Positions 22,659 through 33,777 of a DNA stretch of 64,000 bases are shown in pieces. The position numbers were made by a program, and so were the translations under genes. The notes beneath the pieces are model-generated. The model was given only the letters and a program-made list of their open reading frames with translations, had not been told where the DNA came from and did not search any database. Each line of letters begins with the position of its first letter. Position 1 is the first letter of the stretch. Source of the DNA: Sistotremastrum niveocremeum HHB9708 (taxonomy: Eukaryota; Basidiomycota; Agaricomycetes; Sistotremastrales; Sistotremastraceae); NCBI GenBank assembly GCA_001630475.1, contig KV419434.1:175528-239527 (forward strand), given 5' to 3'.

Positions 22659-23750
22659 ATCGTGACTTGGCCTCGTGCGACCTTCAGCTATTACATCTAG
22701 CGTCGACATTATGTGATGAGCATCTTCGAGATCCACTTGTACCATGACAGAAAAGTCTCCATCAACCCACGGTGCGCGTCGACGAATGGGAGAGCCGTAG
22801 AGCGTGGATGGGCAATGACTTCCCCACCTTTCCTCGAGGGAGTGAAGGAGTGTGGTCTATGAGTTTCTTGGAGCGTCCTGACAAGAAACCGTGACTTGCA
22901 ATAGTGGGGAACCAGCCAGACTGTCGCATCGCCAATAAAGCAAGAAAATAGCGGAGTTTAAACTAAACTTCCCTCTGCTGGAGTACTCTGCTGTTTTGGG
23001 AAATTGGTTCCGGGTCGTGTCCTGGCCTTCAAATCTTGCAAACGTCCGGAGCAGAAATGAGCGCTGAATTTTGATTGGAATCCTCCCCCTATTCTTGCAC
23101 ATCGTGAAAGTGGCAAGCAGAACACGATGGGCAACGGTTGGTACAGTACATCAGGTCGCAGACGGTGTGCAGACTCATCTTTGGAACAGAATACTATGCC
23201 AATGGAGCCACTGTTTCGCATCAATCGTCGGCGTATTTTACCACGTGGTGGACATCCTTTTCACCCCCCTTTCGATTAGAGATCCGAGGTGCAACATCTG
23301 GCTTCGAATTTCCGCAAGAAGTGACTGACAAAATATTCAGTGCTAGTCCGCGGAACAGCAGGTGTGTCATAAAATTGGCTCATAGTCTTCTTTTAAATCT
23401 CATAGACCTTGTGAGAGACCGCTCGGATGAGAATTCGACGAGGGTCAGCGTTAGAATCACCCCCGAGATCACCGAAGCGTTTCAGATCCGAGAAACCCAC
23501 GAACAACCAAGCAACAAATCCCGGACTGGTAGTCTTGCTATACCAACGAGATCCAATTAACTGCTGTCAAAGAGTTCCGATCACTCGGAAACGACGTTGC
23601 TACGCGTGTCTTACGCGCCTATCTCTGAATCTTGACCGGATTGGAGGTGGCGCCTCAACTAGTAGTGGCAGCGACTGGTCAGCACCAGTAGTGCTACCTC
23701 ATGCTTCCATACATTATGAAGGCGGTATACTGTGTTCTACGTTCTCCCCA

Positions 23751-23762
23751 TTAGCAGGCTAA
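23751..23762 (+). promoter_or_regulatory. Shared dyad motif, copy 2
   Basis: TTAGCAGGCTAA, arms TTAGC/GCTAA, 69 bases upstream of the start of secreted protein 2. A weak TATA-like GTATAC lies about 25 bases further upstream. Confidence 0.5.
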
Positions 23763-23831
23763 TCACCCTCATTTCTCGACTTCTCTGAGCCCACTTCCCG
23801 ACTACTTCTTCACTCAATTTTTGTCATCATC

Positions 23832-24853
23832 ATGCGCTGGTCGTCTCTCTTTCTCCCTTTTGTGGTCTTGATTGCCTCGAATGTATATTGCTACCCCGTT
23901 TCTGAGACGGACGGGTCTACTGAGCAAGGCCAGACCGACCATACTATATCACCTTCCTCGAATTCGTCTTCTGTCGACCCTCGCTCTTTCACCAAACCCA
24001 ATAACTACTTCAAAAGATCAGGCACGCGAGTCTGCGGCGTTGCTCTACGTGATGCCGACCGACAGGACTGTATAAACCGCCCCGGCATTCAACAATTTAC
24101 CTTCGCAGGAGCAGCTACCGGAACCGTCGTTGCTCGACAGATGACGATCGCCCCTGGTAACAACCCTCCCAATACTGTACAATGTGGTAAGCTGAGCATA
24201 TTACATTCTTGACGTGTACCTGACGGAATTTTTTCTCTTCTCTAGAACACGTACTTGAGCTTCAAGTGGCACAACATGTTTTGCTGAGTTCCGGCTTCTG
24301 TGACGTCCTGACTGCGTTCAGGGCTGCGGTTGGTCAAGGCGCTCAGAGCGCAGCAGAGATCATGGAAGGAATAGTGGCCGCCATAAACGCGCGGAACAAT
24401 TTGTTCTTCCTCCAGACCGATGTCAACAAGTCGGTCAGTCCATCCATAACTGCTGAAGTTCTGTCTCTTGATGCTGAATGGAATAGAAAGCAACATATGT
24501 TCAAAAAGTGCTCAGTAATGCTGTCGCAGTTCCCCAGTTGAGCGCTTCAAGCACGCCGACGAATTCGTTGGCGTTTGCAGACGTCCATCAATTTATACAC
24601 TCGCCAGGAGTTCAGGCAGCGTCTACCGCCGTGGCAAATGCTGCAGATGTAGCTATCAATGCTGTTATTGCTCGGGCAAATGCTGTTCAGAATGCGCCGG
24701 CTGCTTTGACAGCCGCATTGGTCAGTCCTTAACTTCGTTTTGAACTCTTGATTTTGATTCCGTGAGCAGGCTGCTTTCAACGGTCACGTCGCAAACGGTT
24801 TGACAGTCGCAGCAACGTGGAACAGAGTGCTCGCCGGAGTCGTAGTGGCATAG
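23832..24853 (+). CDS. Secreted Kex2-processed protein, family member 2
   Basis: Signal peptide MRWSSLFLPFVVLIASNVYC, a Ser/Thr-rich propeptide, a KR site (NNYFKR followed by SGTRVCGVAL), then the conserved domain: RDADRQDCINRPGIQQF, TFAGAATGTVVARQM, EHVLELQVAQHVLLSSGFCD, NLFFLQTDVNKS, KATYVQKVLSNAV, TPTNSLAFADVHQFIH, ANAADVAINAVIARANAV and NGHVANGLTVAATWNRVLAG. Four exons with donors near 24185 (gtaagc), 24433 (gtcagt) and 24721 (gtcagt); stop at 24851-24853. About 260 residues. The domain is largely alpha-helical and Ala-rich in its C-terminal half. It is close to member 3 (same GIQQFTFAGAATGT block) and convergent with P450-5, 81 bases apart at their stops. Secretion is well supported; function is unknown. 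Confidence 0.82.
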
Positions 24854-24934
24854 AGGAGCTCAGAACACTCAGATTTAGTCATCTATTGACTGAATGACCT
24901 GCTAACGGAGCAATGACCGGCGTTCAAATCAGTC

Positions 24935-26885
24935 TCAGTGCGACCACATTATCAAGTCAGTAGCGACGTCCGAGCGTGGAACAATCGTGCATCCAAACTC
25001 TTCGGGCCTGCTGATACTGCCTCCGGTGAATTGAAGTGCAGGCGTAATCTCCTCTCCTGTCGCGGCTTTAGAGTTTACGATATTGAAAGTGGCAAGAATT
25101 GACGAAATTGTCAGAAAGATTGACGCTTCGGCAACATGCATCCCTATTGAAAGAATATCATATAAGTCATCAGAGAGCGTGAAGACAGTCTGAAGGAACA
25201 GAAGTCTGACCTGGACAGAGGCGCCTTCCGAATCCGAATACAAATGTTCGTGGGTCAGGTTGAGCTTTTCCCTTCTCCGTATTCTCAATTAGATGCCGCG
25301 CGGGATCAAATTTGAAGGGATCAGGATAGATCGATTCGTCATGGGTAATTGCCCTGAATTCCATAAGCCATGTCGAAAGATAAATCCTCTAAAGACCTAC
25401 CAGATATTCGCGTAAACTAGAGATCCCTTGGGTATGAACATGCCCTCATAGACATCGTCCTGATGCACGCAATGAGCAGAGCCTATCCCGAAGATATCAG
25501 TTAGCGCCCAGAATGCAAACGTGTGCAAACAAACCGATAGGAGACGGAGGATGGTAGCGGAGAATTTCCTTGATCAATGCCTCTACGTAAGGGAGCTTTG
25601 GTTTGTCAGAGAACCGGGGCAGCCTGTCAGGTCCCACAACGTGATCTATCTCCTCTTGTGCGCGTTTTTGAGCATCGGGACTGTGGATCATCATGAGGAA
25701 GAAAGTTGAGAACACCGCGGGGACCTGACACATACAGTCAACTAAAGATACTGGAGATATAGTAAGGTGGAATGAGACTGACAGTGTCTATACCGCCGAT
25801 GTACATGCTCGCGGCCAATTGCTTCACAATTTCTTCGTCGTATTCGGTGAGTTCTTCCGAGCGACTCAATTGGCGAGAGACGAAAGACGGATACGCTCGC
25901 CCCGCGGACATCTCAGACTTGGCCCATCGCATTGGTGCCGAGAGGGCCTCCTGAATCTGGGCCCTTTTCTCTGCTGCGAAGACTTTGAAGCCGCCACCTG
26001 GCATCCAATGAGGAAGATACTTTACTGTGATCACATTCAGTAATTTGAAGGGAGGAGATGTTTGAGTGCTACTTACAAATTGGATACGAGTCTACGAGCC
26101 ATTGTCCAGGTCTCATATGATATTTCAGTGTATCCATCCATCTTTCGGCGATACCAATGTAGTAATCTTCGTCGGATTCTACAGTGTATCCATAGGTAGT
26201 TTTCATCATGGCGCGACCTTGAGAACTGAAGCAGGACTGAAATGAGTTCACTGAGTTGCTCTGCCAAATTGCTCATACTGACTTTCGGAGATGCATCACA
26301 AAATTCGTCGGATCAGATAACAACGACCGGAGGAGAATCCTAACGCTATCTTCCATCGCAGACACATAACGCGGGATTTGCCTCGGACCCATCTCATCAT
26401 GCGCCATTCGTCGATATGCCGAAAATCGTGGATCGCGCAGATCGACCCTCAGGAAACCTTTATTCAATCCCACCAATTCACCGAACATAAAGGACTTGGG
26501 TCGATCGGAGTAGATGGATGATCGTTTATCGAGTAGGTCGAAGACTGATTTAGAACTATTGAGCACGATGACTTGGACGTTCGCTGATTTGAAGGATATG
26601 ACAGGACCTGTTAGGATCAGGTCAGATGGTGGACTTGAGTAGAGAAATTGAATAACCGTATATCTTGCTCCATTCCGCGTATTGTTTCCAAACTTCCTTC
26701 GTATCAAGAATATTCGACCGATTTCCCGTGAATAAGGATCCGCGTGGTCCAGGCGGAAGTGGCATCACAGGCTTTCGCCTCCAGAGATAGATGAAGATGC
26801 TCAAGGCTATTAAGAAGGGCAGCGCAGAGCGCACGATTATCTGATCGACGACGACATCAGGTAGGGCAAAGGTGGTGAGAGTCAT
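24935..26885 (-). CDS. Cytochrome P450 monooxygenase (P450-5)
   Basis: Starts at 26885 ([12 protein letters not shown]), with anchor [15 protein letters not shown] and hinge [12 protein letters not shown]. Motifs: [60 protein letters not shown], helix I GGIDTV (near 25790), KEILR (ExxR) with [43 protein letters not shown] and heme loop [10 protein letters not shown] (near 25210-25240), then [11 protein letters not shown] to the stop at 24935. It is a close paralogue of P450-4, with the same intron positions and the same flanking secreted-protein gene. All exons are open, about 500 residues. Confidence 0.9.
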
Positions 26886-26920
26886 GTTCACTAACCAGAA
26901 GCAAGGGTGATCGCGACTCG

Positions 26921-26960
26921 GGTTCTTATAGAGTCGTGCCATGCGAGGTCACGCTGAGAC
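26921..26960 (-). promoter_or_regulatory. P450-5 promoter blocks shared with P450-4
   Basis: GGTTCTTATAGA (26921-26932) and GGTCACGCTGAGAC (26947-26960) on the plus strand match the P450-4 promoter with one change in 26 bases. The TATA-like TCTATAAG lies about 40 bases before the start codon. Confidence 0.55.
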
Positions 26961-27880
26961 GGCTTTGATCCGTTCAGAAGCTGCCAGGTATACCAGGCTT
27001 CGATGTTGATAGGAGATCGTACAACATGGGTCAGTTTTTAGTCGCCTAGAAATACGGATAACCTTGATTTGCCAGAAAGAGAAGCGAGGACGAGTGCCGC
27101 AAGCCCAAAATGCCTCAGCAGAAGAGATATATGTCAAGAAGCGCATATCCATTTCTTTTTACAGGCGGACCACTCTGGGACATGTAGCCAGTCCAGATAT
27201 CAACTGAGGTGTCGAAGAGAGGGTGCAGAATTGCGGCGGACTTTGAAGGAGTCCGATAACTCCGACTTCGGCCACGACAACAACTTGAATGACCGAGAAC
27301 CAAGCCGAAAACTGAGCAGATTTCCGTCGCCGACTTGCTCGAATATCAAGATTTACTCGCCCTCAGAGAGCTTGCTCGCACGTTCGTGGACTTCAACAAT
27401 CTCGTGATCTCTTGTGATAACCACTCCTGGCATGCCAGTGATCGAAGACATGATCGAAGACTCTTCATCAGATGATCCCAGGATGATCTACGACTTGCTA
27501 CCCACGTCGTCTACGAACTGAATGCTCATATCGACAATTGACGGTACCTGCTATTGACATACCACGTTAAGGCTCCCAGATGCCTGCGCGTTTCAGGCTT
27601 TACCTTTGGGGGTCGATCTCATCGTGCGTTGCTAGGATGTCTCGAGAAATGTGCTAGTGACACTGTGATAGTGCCTATCTTTCTTTGTTCCACGGTCAGA
27701 AGATGCAAGCTCTGATTCGAACCCTTTCCTCCTGGCAATGGCATTTGGCTCTGGACTCGATGGAGGAGGCGAGTATATATGACAGTCGACTGTTGCTTGA
27801 GACTGCATCTCCTAATTAGCTGGCTAATAACTCTTCTGTCCACCGAACCTCCTATTTCACTCTATCTCTACATCTCTATC
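26961..27880. other. Intergenic between P450-5 and secreted protein 3
   Basis: No gene is supported. The right end holds TATATAT (27774-27780) and the third dyad motif. No P450 gene follows secreted protein 3, so the module is incomplete on this side. Confidence 0.5.
27816..27827 (+). promoter_or_regulatory. Shared dyad motif, copy 3
   Basis: TTAGCTGGCTAA, arms TTAGC/GCTAA, lies 53 bases upstream of the start of secreted protein 3 and about 36 bases after a TATATAT box. Confidence 0.5.
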
Positions 27881-28903
27881 ATGCGCTGGTCGCTCTTTTT
27901 CTTATCTGCTTGTCTGTCCTTACAAGTCCACACATACCCCGTCTCCGAACCTTCATCCTCCGATATCGATCCGCTCCCTTCGAATGTCACGTTTTCCTCC
28001 AATGACCGTCGCTCTTCGATTGCGCTCTTAAAGAGAGCAGGAACCCTAGTCTGTGGCGTTTCGCTCCGCGATGCAGTCAGACAGGATTGCGTGGATCGTC
28101 AGGGGATCCAACAATTCACATTCGCGGGTGCAGCTACCGGCACCATCATCCCTCGACAAATGACAGTAGCAGCTGCTCACAATCCTACGAACGCTGTACA
28201 ATGTGGTACGTTCCTCCTCGAATCCAGTGTCTCCAGTTTTTGCGATCAGGGAGCTGATGAATTTATTTGTAGAACATGCGTTGGAGCTTCAAGTCGTCCA
28301 AACCGTCCTACTCCAGTCGCATTTCTGTGATGTACTTACGCAGCTTATCGCTGCTGAGCACGCCGCGGGACATGATGAGAATAATAATGCAGCGCATATC
28401 ATGGCTGGAATAGTAGGAGCGATAAACGGTCCGGAAAACCTATTCTTCCTTCAAACCGATGTGAACAGCGCGGTAAGTCTTTTATTAAATATTCACAATT
28501 CCCTCGATTCACTCACGATTACCTCGCGATGTAGAAAAGGACGTATGTACAAAAAGCCGTCGCGAGTAACGCTGCGGCGCCTGCGTTGAGCGTCGCAAGT
28601 ACTCCTACGAATTCCCAAGCATTCGCAGACGTACATCAGTTCATCCACAACGCTGCTATACAGCAGGGATCTACAGACGTGGCTCATGCTGCGGATGTTG
28701 CCATTGCGGCTGTTATCCATCTGGCCACTGTTCTTCAACCACAACCCGCTGCTTTGCACGATGCTTTGGTCAGTAATTTTATTATTGAGTTGATTTTAAG
28801 CTGATTTGGAATACTATAGGCCGTGTACAATGGTCATTTTGAGGCTGGGTTGACTGTTACACATACGTGGAATAGAGTGCTTGCGGCCACTGTAGTTGCT
28901 TAG
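27881..28903 (+). CDS. Secreted Kex2-processed protein, family member 3
   Basis: Signal peptide MRWSLFFLSACLSLQVHTYP, a propeptide with one N-glycosylation sequon (NVT), a KR site (ALLKR followed by AGTLVCGVSL), then RDAVRQDCVDRQGIQQF, TFAGAATGTIIPRQM, EHALELQVVQTVLLQSHFCD, NLFFLQTDVNSA, KRTYVQKAVASNAA, TPTNSQAFADVHQFIH and NGHFEAGLTVTHTWNRVLAA. Four exons with donors near 28206 (gtacgt), 28472 (gtaagt) and 28770 (gtcagt); stop at 28901-28903. The four cysteines seen in members 1 and 2 are kept. Highly similar to member 2 across the mature domain, much less in the propeptide, which fits selection on the processed domain. No convergent P450 partner. Confidence 0.82.
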
Positions 28904-29287
28904 AACCCCTTAGAAAACTTGAAGAAAGAGAATAAACACGAGCTGAATGAACCTTGTAATCGTTGAGCCATCCGAGTCGCACGTCATACCAGCTACCGAC
29001 CTCGCCGAGACCGACGACGACGTCATGTCCAACGTCGGGAGCGGGAGCAGGAGCGGAATAAACACACGAATATCGTGCGGGATGATGATGATCGATCATC
29101 TGCCGGTGACGTCATTCATTCAGTCATGGACTCACACGGGGCCTTCAAAAGCCAGCCAGGCTCTCGAGGTCATTCATATCGCACGTTTCCCCTAGCACGA
29201 GTTATTCCAAGCATACCCACCCCTCTTCGTCGTTCCCACTACACACATACCACATCCTTTCGTTGATCGATTATCAGTAGTAGCATA
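28904..29287. other. Intergenic, promoter of mitochondrial protein gene
   Basis: No gene seen. The only clear regulatory candidate is the CRE palindrome at 29107-29114. Confidence 0.5.
29107..29114. promoter_or_regulatory. CRE-type palindrome TGACGTCA
   Basis: A perfect CREB/ATF consensus 174 bases upstream of the mitochondrial protein start. In fungi such sites bind bZIP factors of stress responses (established knowledge). An 8-mer can occur by chance. Confidence 0.4.
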
Positions 29288-30036
29288 ATGTTGAGGAGCC
29301 AAGTATCGAGAGCTGTCGTTCGCTCTACTCGAGTAAGTTCTTCTTTTCTCTTCTAGATGGCTTTCGTCGTCGTTGAGAAAAGGAGCTGACGATGACGTAG
29401 ACCCGTAAATTCGCCACCGCTGCACCCCCACCCCCACCGCCTCCTCCACCTCCCGCGTCCTCAGGCGGCGGTAGCAACCTCCCCGTCATCCTCGGCGGTC
29501 TCGCAGTCGTCGGTGGAATAGGCTATTATCTCTCTCTCGACTCCAAAGCCAAACCGGACGATGTAAAGCAGAAAGCGAAAGAACTTGAGATTGCAGGGAA
29601 GAATAAGGCTGAGAATACGAAGGAGGACATCAAGGTTCGTCGCCCTTCTCTTCTCTCTATTGATCAGGGAACTGATACATTGTGAAATTGACAGGGCCAG
29701 GCTAAGGATGCTTATTCGACTGCCCAAGCGAAGACTCAAGAAACGTACGATACCGCCTCCGCCAAGGCCCAACAAGCTGCATCCGACGCCCAAGCACGCT
29801 ATGCACAACTTAAATCATCCGCTCTCTCCTCCGCACAGGGATTAAAAGATAACGTCGTCTCAGACGCACAGGCCGTCGAAGCTGATGCGAAGAAGAAGAC
29901 TGAAGAAGCGAAGAGTACGGGAAGCAGTTGGTTCGGATGGGGCAAGTCGAAGGCTGAGGAGGGGAAGAAGGAGGCGGCTGGCAAGGTGGCGGAGGGTGCT
30001 GAGAGTGTCAGAGAGAGCGCTGCGAAGCGTGCATAG
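29288..30036 (+). CDS. Mitochondrial single-span membrane protein with LEA-like tail
   Basis: Three exons (29288-29332, 29401-29634, 29695-30036), all phase 0, encode 206 residues. The N-terminus MLRSQVSRAVVRSTRTRKFA is Arg-rich without acidic residues, a typical mitochondrial presequence. A polyproline run (APP...PPASSGGG) precedes one membrane span (LPVILGGLAVVGGIGYYL). The rest is a long charged helix with imperfect 11-residue-like repeats rich in Ala, Lys, Asp and Gln (AKDAYSTAQAKTQETY, YDTASAKAQQAASDAQARYA), as in LEA or apolipoprotein-like proteins. The presequence, Pro-rich linker and single span recall inner-membrane proteins such as MIC60, but no MIC60 C-terminal domain is present. 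Inner-membrane anchoring with the tail in the intermembrane space is an inference. Confidence 0.75.
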
Positions 30037-30320
30037 GACTTTGAGTAATCATAATTGAACGTATCGTGTATTATTTCTCTATCCCTGTAATCATCAATCG
30101 TAAATCGTCAATCATCTTCCAGTATCGAATCATGAACATTCTTCAAATATCACTACTGGCTCACAAGCCAAATCAAGGGAAAGGAACACAACATCATCGG
30201 GACACTAAAGGACAATCACAAAGTTCTTCGAATGAAAAGGAAATAAAGAAGGGCAAAATCGTAAATAAAGAACCATGTACACGAACTTCTCTCCTTCAGT
30301 CGTTGTCGTCGAGGACGAGT

Positions 30321-30976
30321 TTAAGCCGGAGCAGGCTGTGCTCCTTTCGCGTTCTACCCACCATGATCAGCATCAACCTCAAAATGCACGGGAAGAAAAG
30401 GGGCTTCACCTGCGGCGCCGTCAAGGTCTTATGAATGAAAGGCAGCACACCACCACCAGCAATAGTGGCCTTCACAAGCGTATCCAGTTCCTCATCTCCA
30501 CGAATAGCTAGCTGAAGATGTCTAGGCGTGATACGTTTCACGCGAAGATCTTTTGATGCGTTGCCTGCTAGTTCGAGGACTTCGGCGGTGAGGTATTCAA
30601 GAATGGCGGAGGTGTAGACGGCGGCTTTTGCTCCTATGCGGACGTTGTGCTGGGTACGGTTTTTGAGGTAACGGTGGATACGGCCTACGGGGAACTAAGG
30701 GAAGATGTCAGTAATGGTACAAGTGAGGGGTGTACGAGAAATTGCAAAAGAAAGGACGAAGTTGGCAGATCCAAGTGCGGATAGCAAGCACAACCAGCGC
30801 GGGTACCAAGAAATATAGAGCAGGAGAAGATCACGGTGAAGGTATGGGGAAAAGAGACGAACCTGCAACCCCGCTTTCTGACTCCTCGTCTGAATCGTCT
30901 TACTATGTCCATCCCCTCCGGCACTGGGTTTGCTCTTGCCCCCAATACTCTTCGTCGTTCCTGGATTCGCAGACAT
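30321..30976 (-). CDS. htz1: Histone H2A.Z variant
   Basis: The first exon starts at 30976 ([20 protein letters not shown]) and runs to SQKAGLQ, followed by an intron. The next exon encodes [58 protein letters not shown] and [20 protein letters not shown]. The residues [17 protein letters not shown] and [20 protein letters not shown] distinguish H2A.Z from canonical H2A. It replaces H2A in nucleosomes at promoters. The tail is less certain: after LTAPQ a gtgaag donor leads either to the acceptor gagcacag and PAPA with stop at 30321-30323 (chosen), or reads through or splices in frame to LKLVLDDND with a stop at about 30296. It is flanked by P450 genes but unrelated to them. Confidence 0.92.
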
Positions 30977-31794
30977 CTTTATCGCCTTTTATCGCTTCCG
31001 TATTCTTGAGAATGGTATTGGCCTGTTAGGAGTCGGCGCGTAGCTTGGTTTCAGACCTATCAATTGATCGCAAAAACCGTGTCATACAACTCACTTACGA
31101 GATTTAGAGGTTATATATCACTCTTACAGTACTGCGTTCAAAACTCGGACCTTTGAAAGAGTACTGGACGCAAGCTTCGAGTTTCGGTGCGAGGAAGAGC
31201 AGGCGCGCGGGACAGACGGCAAGGGCGGGAATGAACAAAAATCGACGACGCGTGGGGACAAACATGTGCAAGCAAAAAGCACGTGATCTTGTTTGGAGGG
31301 CCTAGAGCCCTGTGGGCGCTTGCTTGTTTTTGTTGACGCGTTTTTCTCTTTCTCTTCTTGTTCCTTGTCTCGTGAAAGAGCATGCTATTCTTGCAACGTT
31401 TCCGAATCTCAGGCTCAAGCTTCCAACCCTGTAGTGTCTTGTTCAGCAAGCTTCAGATATTTCCTCAACTCAGGTGCTGGCTCAGTTCCTTGAATCCGCA
31501 CTTCTCGGGTTGAGACGAGGGTTCGTGTGGAAAGATACGGCTGTAGAATGAATGCTTTACCCTATGCTATGGCCCATGGAGCTGTCCCGTTGAAGTTTGT
31601 GAACCGATCTCATCTGACAGCCTACGTGTCATCTTCGCTGAAAAGGAGATGAATATCTTATGCCACCGTTCAGTTGAGTCTACGGGGCAACTTGGCAAGT
31701 GCAGAAATGTCCCGAGTCGTTACATGCCATATCGGACATCTGTTCTATTTAATGAGAACCTATACGGCGTAGATATTGCTGCTCACCATCCCGT
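30977..31794. other. Intergenic, divergent promoters of H2A.Z and P450-6
   Basis: No gene is supported; open frames at 31138-31449 and 31649-31960 lack splice or start support. The two flanking genes are divergently transcribed. Confidence 0.5.
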
Positions 31795-33777
31795 ATGCCT
31801 GGGGTTCTCAACGTACTGTCACCGTTCTCGTCTCTCTCCACGAAAAATGTCCCATACTATCTTTTGCTGGTCGGACCGCTGTCGTTCGCACTTATCTTGG
31901 CTTGGAGAAGAATGCGATCTATTCCCCTTCCACCTGGCCCTCGCGGATCGATCTTGTTAGGCGCAAAATCCGTTCTCGCGAGTCGCAAAAATATATGGAG
32001 ACAATATGCGCAGTGGGCTATAGAATACGGTGCGTATCCTGCGTCTATGATATCAACTCACCTGTAACTTTTTACAGGTCCTATCATTTCATTCAAATCA
32101 AATCGACTCACTGTGATCGTGCTCAACTCCGCTGAGACGATCCACGATCTCCTAGAGGCGCGATGCAAAATTTACTCGGATAGGCCTGGAACCCCTATAT
32201 TTGAGCTTACGGGGCAATCCATGAATTCGGGTAGGATCAGCTCTCAGCATCCACACTTTCCGATACATCGACGCATTGCACACGAGGAGCTGTCGGGGCG
32301 AAGAATGCATCGTCATCTACCTTCTATCGAAGAGAACGTCCGCATCCTGTTGCGAAACCTATTGTTGGAGCCCCGCAAATTTCGGAACCATCTCCATGTG
32401 TACTCGATATGCATTCTTTTCCGCACAGCACGCTACGAACCTGATGATATGGTCTGATAGATGCCAAGGGTCCATCATCATGAAAACAGTCTATGGATAC
32501 ACTATCTCATCCGAAAACGATTATTTTGTCGATCTGATAGAAGGCTATCACGAAGTGGTAAATAAAACGGAACAAAAAATTGGGCTTTACTGGGTGAACT
32601 CTTACCCCATTCGTAAGTGAATCATGGTATTTGGGATCTTCTTGCATTTTGACCCCCGGTTGCGCGAAAGTCAAATATCTTCCTCGCTGGATGCCTGGTG
32701 CTGGATTCCAAACTGTTGTAGCGAAGAGCAAAGCAAAGGTCGACGAGGTGATGTCATTGCCTTTCGAATGGGCAAAGTCGGAGTATGCCTCTGGGAATGC
32801 ATACGATTCTTTTGTCTCCAGTCAACTAAGTCGTCGCGAAGCCGCTGCACCCATGGCAAGGTCAAGCACCGAAGACGATCACATACTCAAGAATGTATCC
32901 GGAAGTATGTATATCGCCGGCGTTGACACTGTGAGCATGGCGATTATGTCGATGACTTCTGCTGTTGACCCGCTTGTGATCCCAGGTCGGCTCAGTCATG
33001 ACGACGTTTGTCCTCATGATGACTTTGAATCCTCAAATTCAAAAGATCGGACAAGAAGAACTTGACAGAGTGGTTGGGCGGAATCGACTACCTCACATCA
33101 CTGACAGAGAACAGTCGCCGTTCGCTGACGCTATACTGAAAGAAGTTATCCGTTTCAACCCCCCTGGACCGCTAGGTTAGTTCCGACTAGCACTCGAATT
33201 TTCACATAATCTGTTATTAACAACAATTCTCCTTGATAGCCCTGCCTCATTCCGTGACTCAAGATGATGTTTATCAAGGCATGTTTATACCGAAGGGATC
33301 GAGGGTTGTGCCCAATGTTTGGTAAGAGCCACAGGCATAACATTTGTCCGACAGTCGACTGATCAATTTGCAGAGCCGTAACGCACGATGATTCGGTATA
33401 CCCCGATCCCATGAAATTTGACCCAACACGATCCCTGAGTTCTTTTAACTCGAAAACTATTCCTCAACCCAATCCTTCAAAATTTGTATTCGGGTTCGGT
33501 CGTAGACGATGTCCGGGTACGTCGGAGATTTAAGTAGACGTCTCTGCTTCTCTAATTGCGTGATTCAGGCTACGAGCTCGCTGAAGCAGCGATATTCTTA
33601 CAAGCAGCGTCTATTCTTCTCGCGTTCAACATCGCCAAGGACCTTGATGCCGAGAAAAGGGAGGTCACTCCTGTTGTTGAGTTCACAGGCAACTTTGTAG
33701 TTGCACCAACAGATTTTGTTTGTAGGATCGAGCCGAGATTCGAGGGTGTGTTGGAGTTGCTCGAGGGCAGCGCTTGA
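31795..33777 (+). CDS. Cytochrome P450 monooxygenase (P450-6)
   Basis: Starts [15 protein letters not shown], with anchor [17 protein letters not shown] and hinge [13 protein letters not shown]. Motifs: [60 protein letters not shown], helix I AGVDT (near 32925), KEVIR (ExxR) with [40 protein letters not shown] and heme loop [10 protein letters not shown] (near 33490-33517), then [14 protein letters not shown] to the stop at 33775-33777. Introns are at all standard positions. Tandem, same-strand paralogue of P450-7, with which it shares the three-arginine heme loop. The segment after the second exon (MCTRYAFF region, near 32400-32460) is an intron with donor gtactc. All exons are open, about 500 residues. 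Confidence 0.9.

Larger units (their letters stand above)
22596..23831. other. Intergenic 1.2 kb between P450-4 and secreted protein 2
   Basis: A divergent promoter region. No gene is supported; the longest open frame (23138-23560) has no start context or splice support. It holds the P450-4 promoter blocks (22619-22658) and, at its right end, the dyad motif of secreted protein 2. Confidence 0.5.

Noticed and set aside
19369-28903. Idea that the secreted family encodes ribosomal peptide precursors modified by the P450s
   Set aside because: There is no repeated short core peptide between dibasic sites; each protein has one dibasic site and a single folded-looking domain of about 190 residues, and no UstY-type (DUF3328) gene is present.
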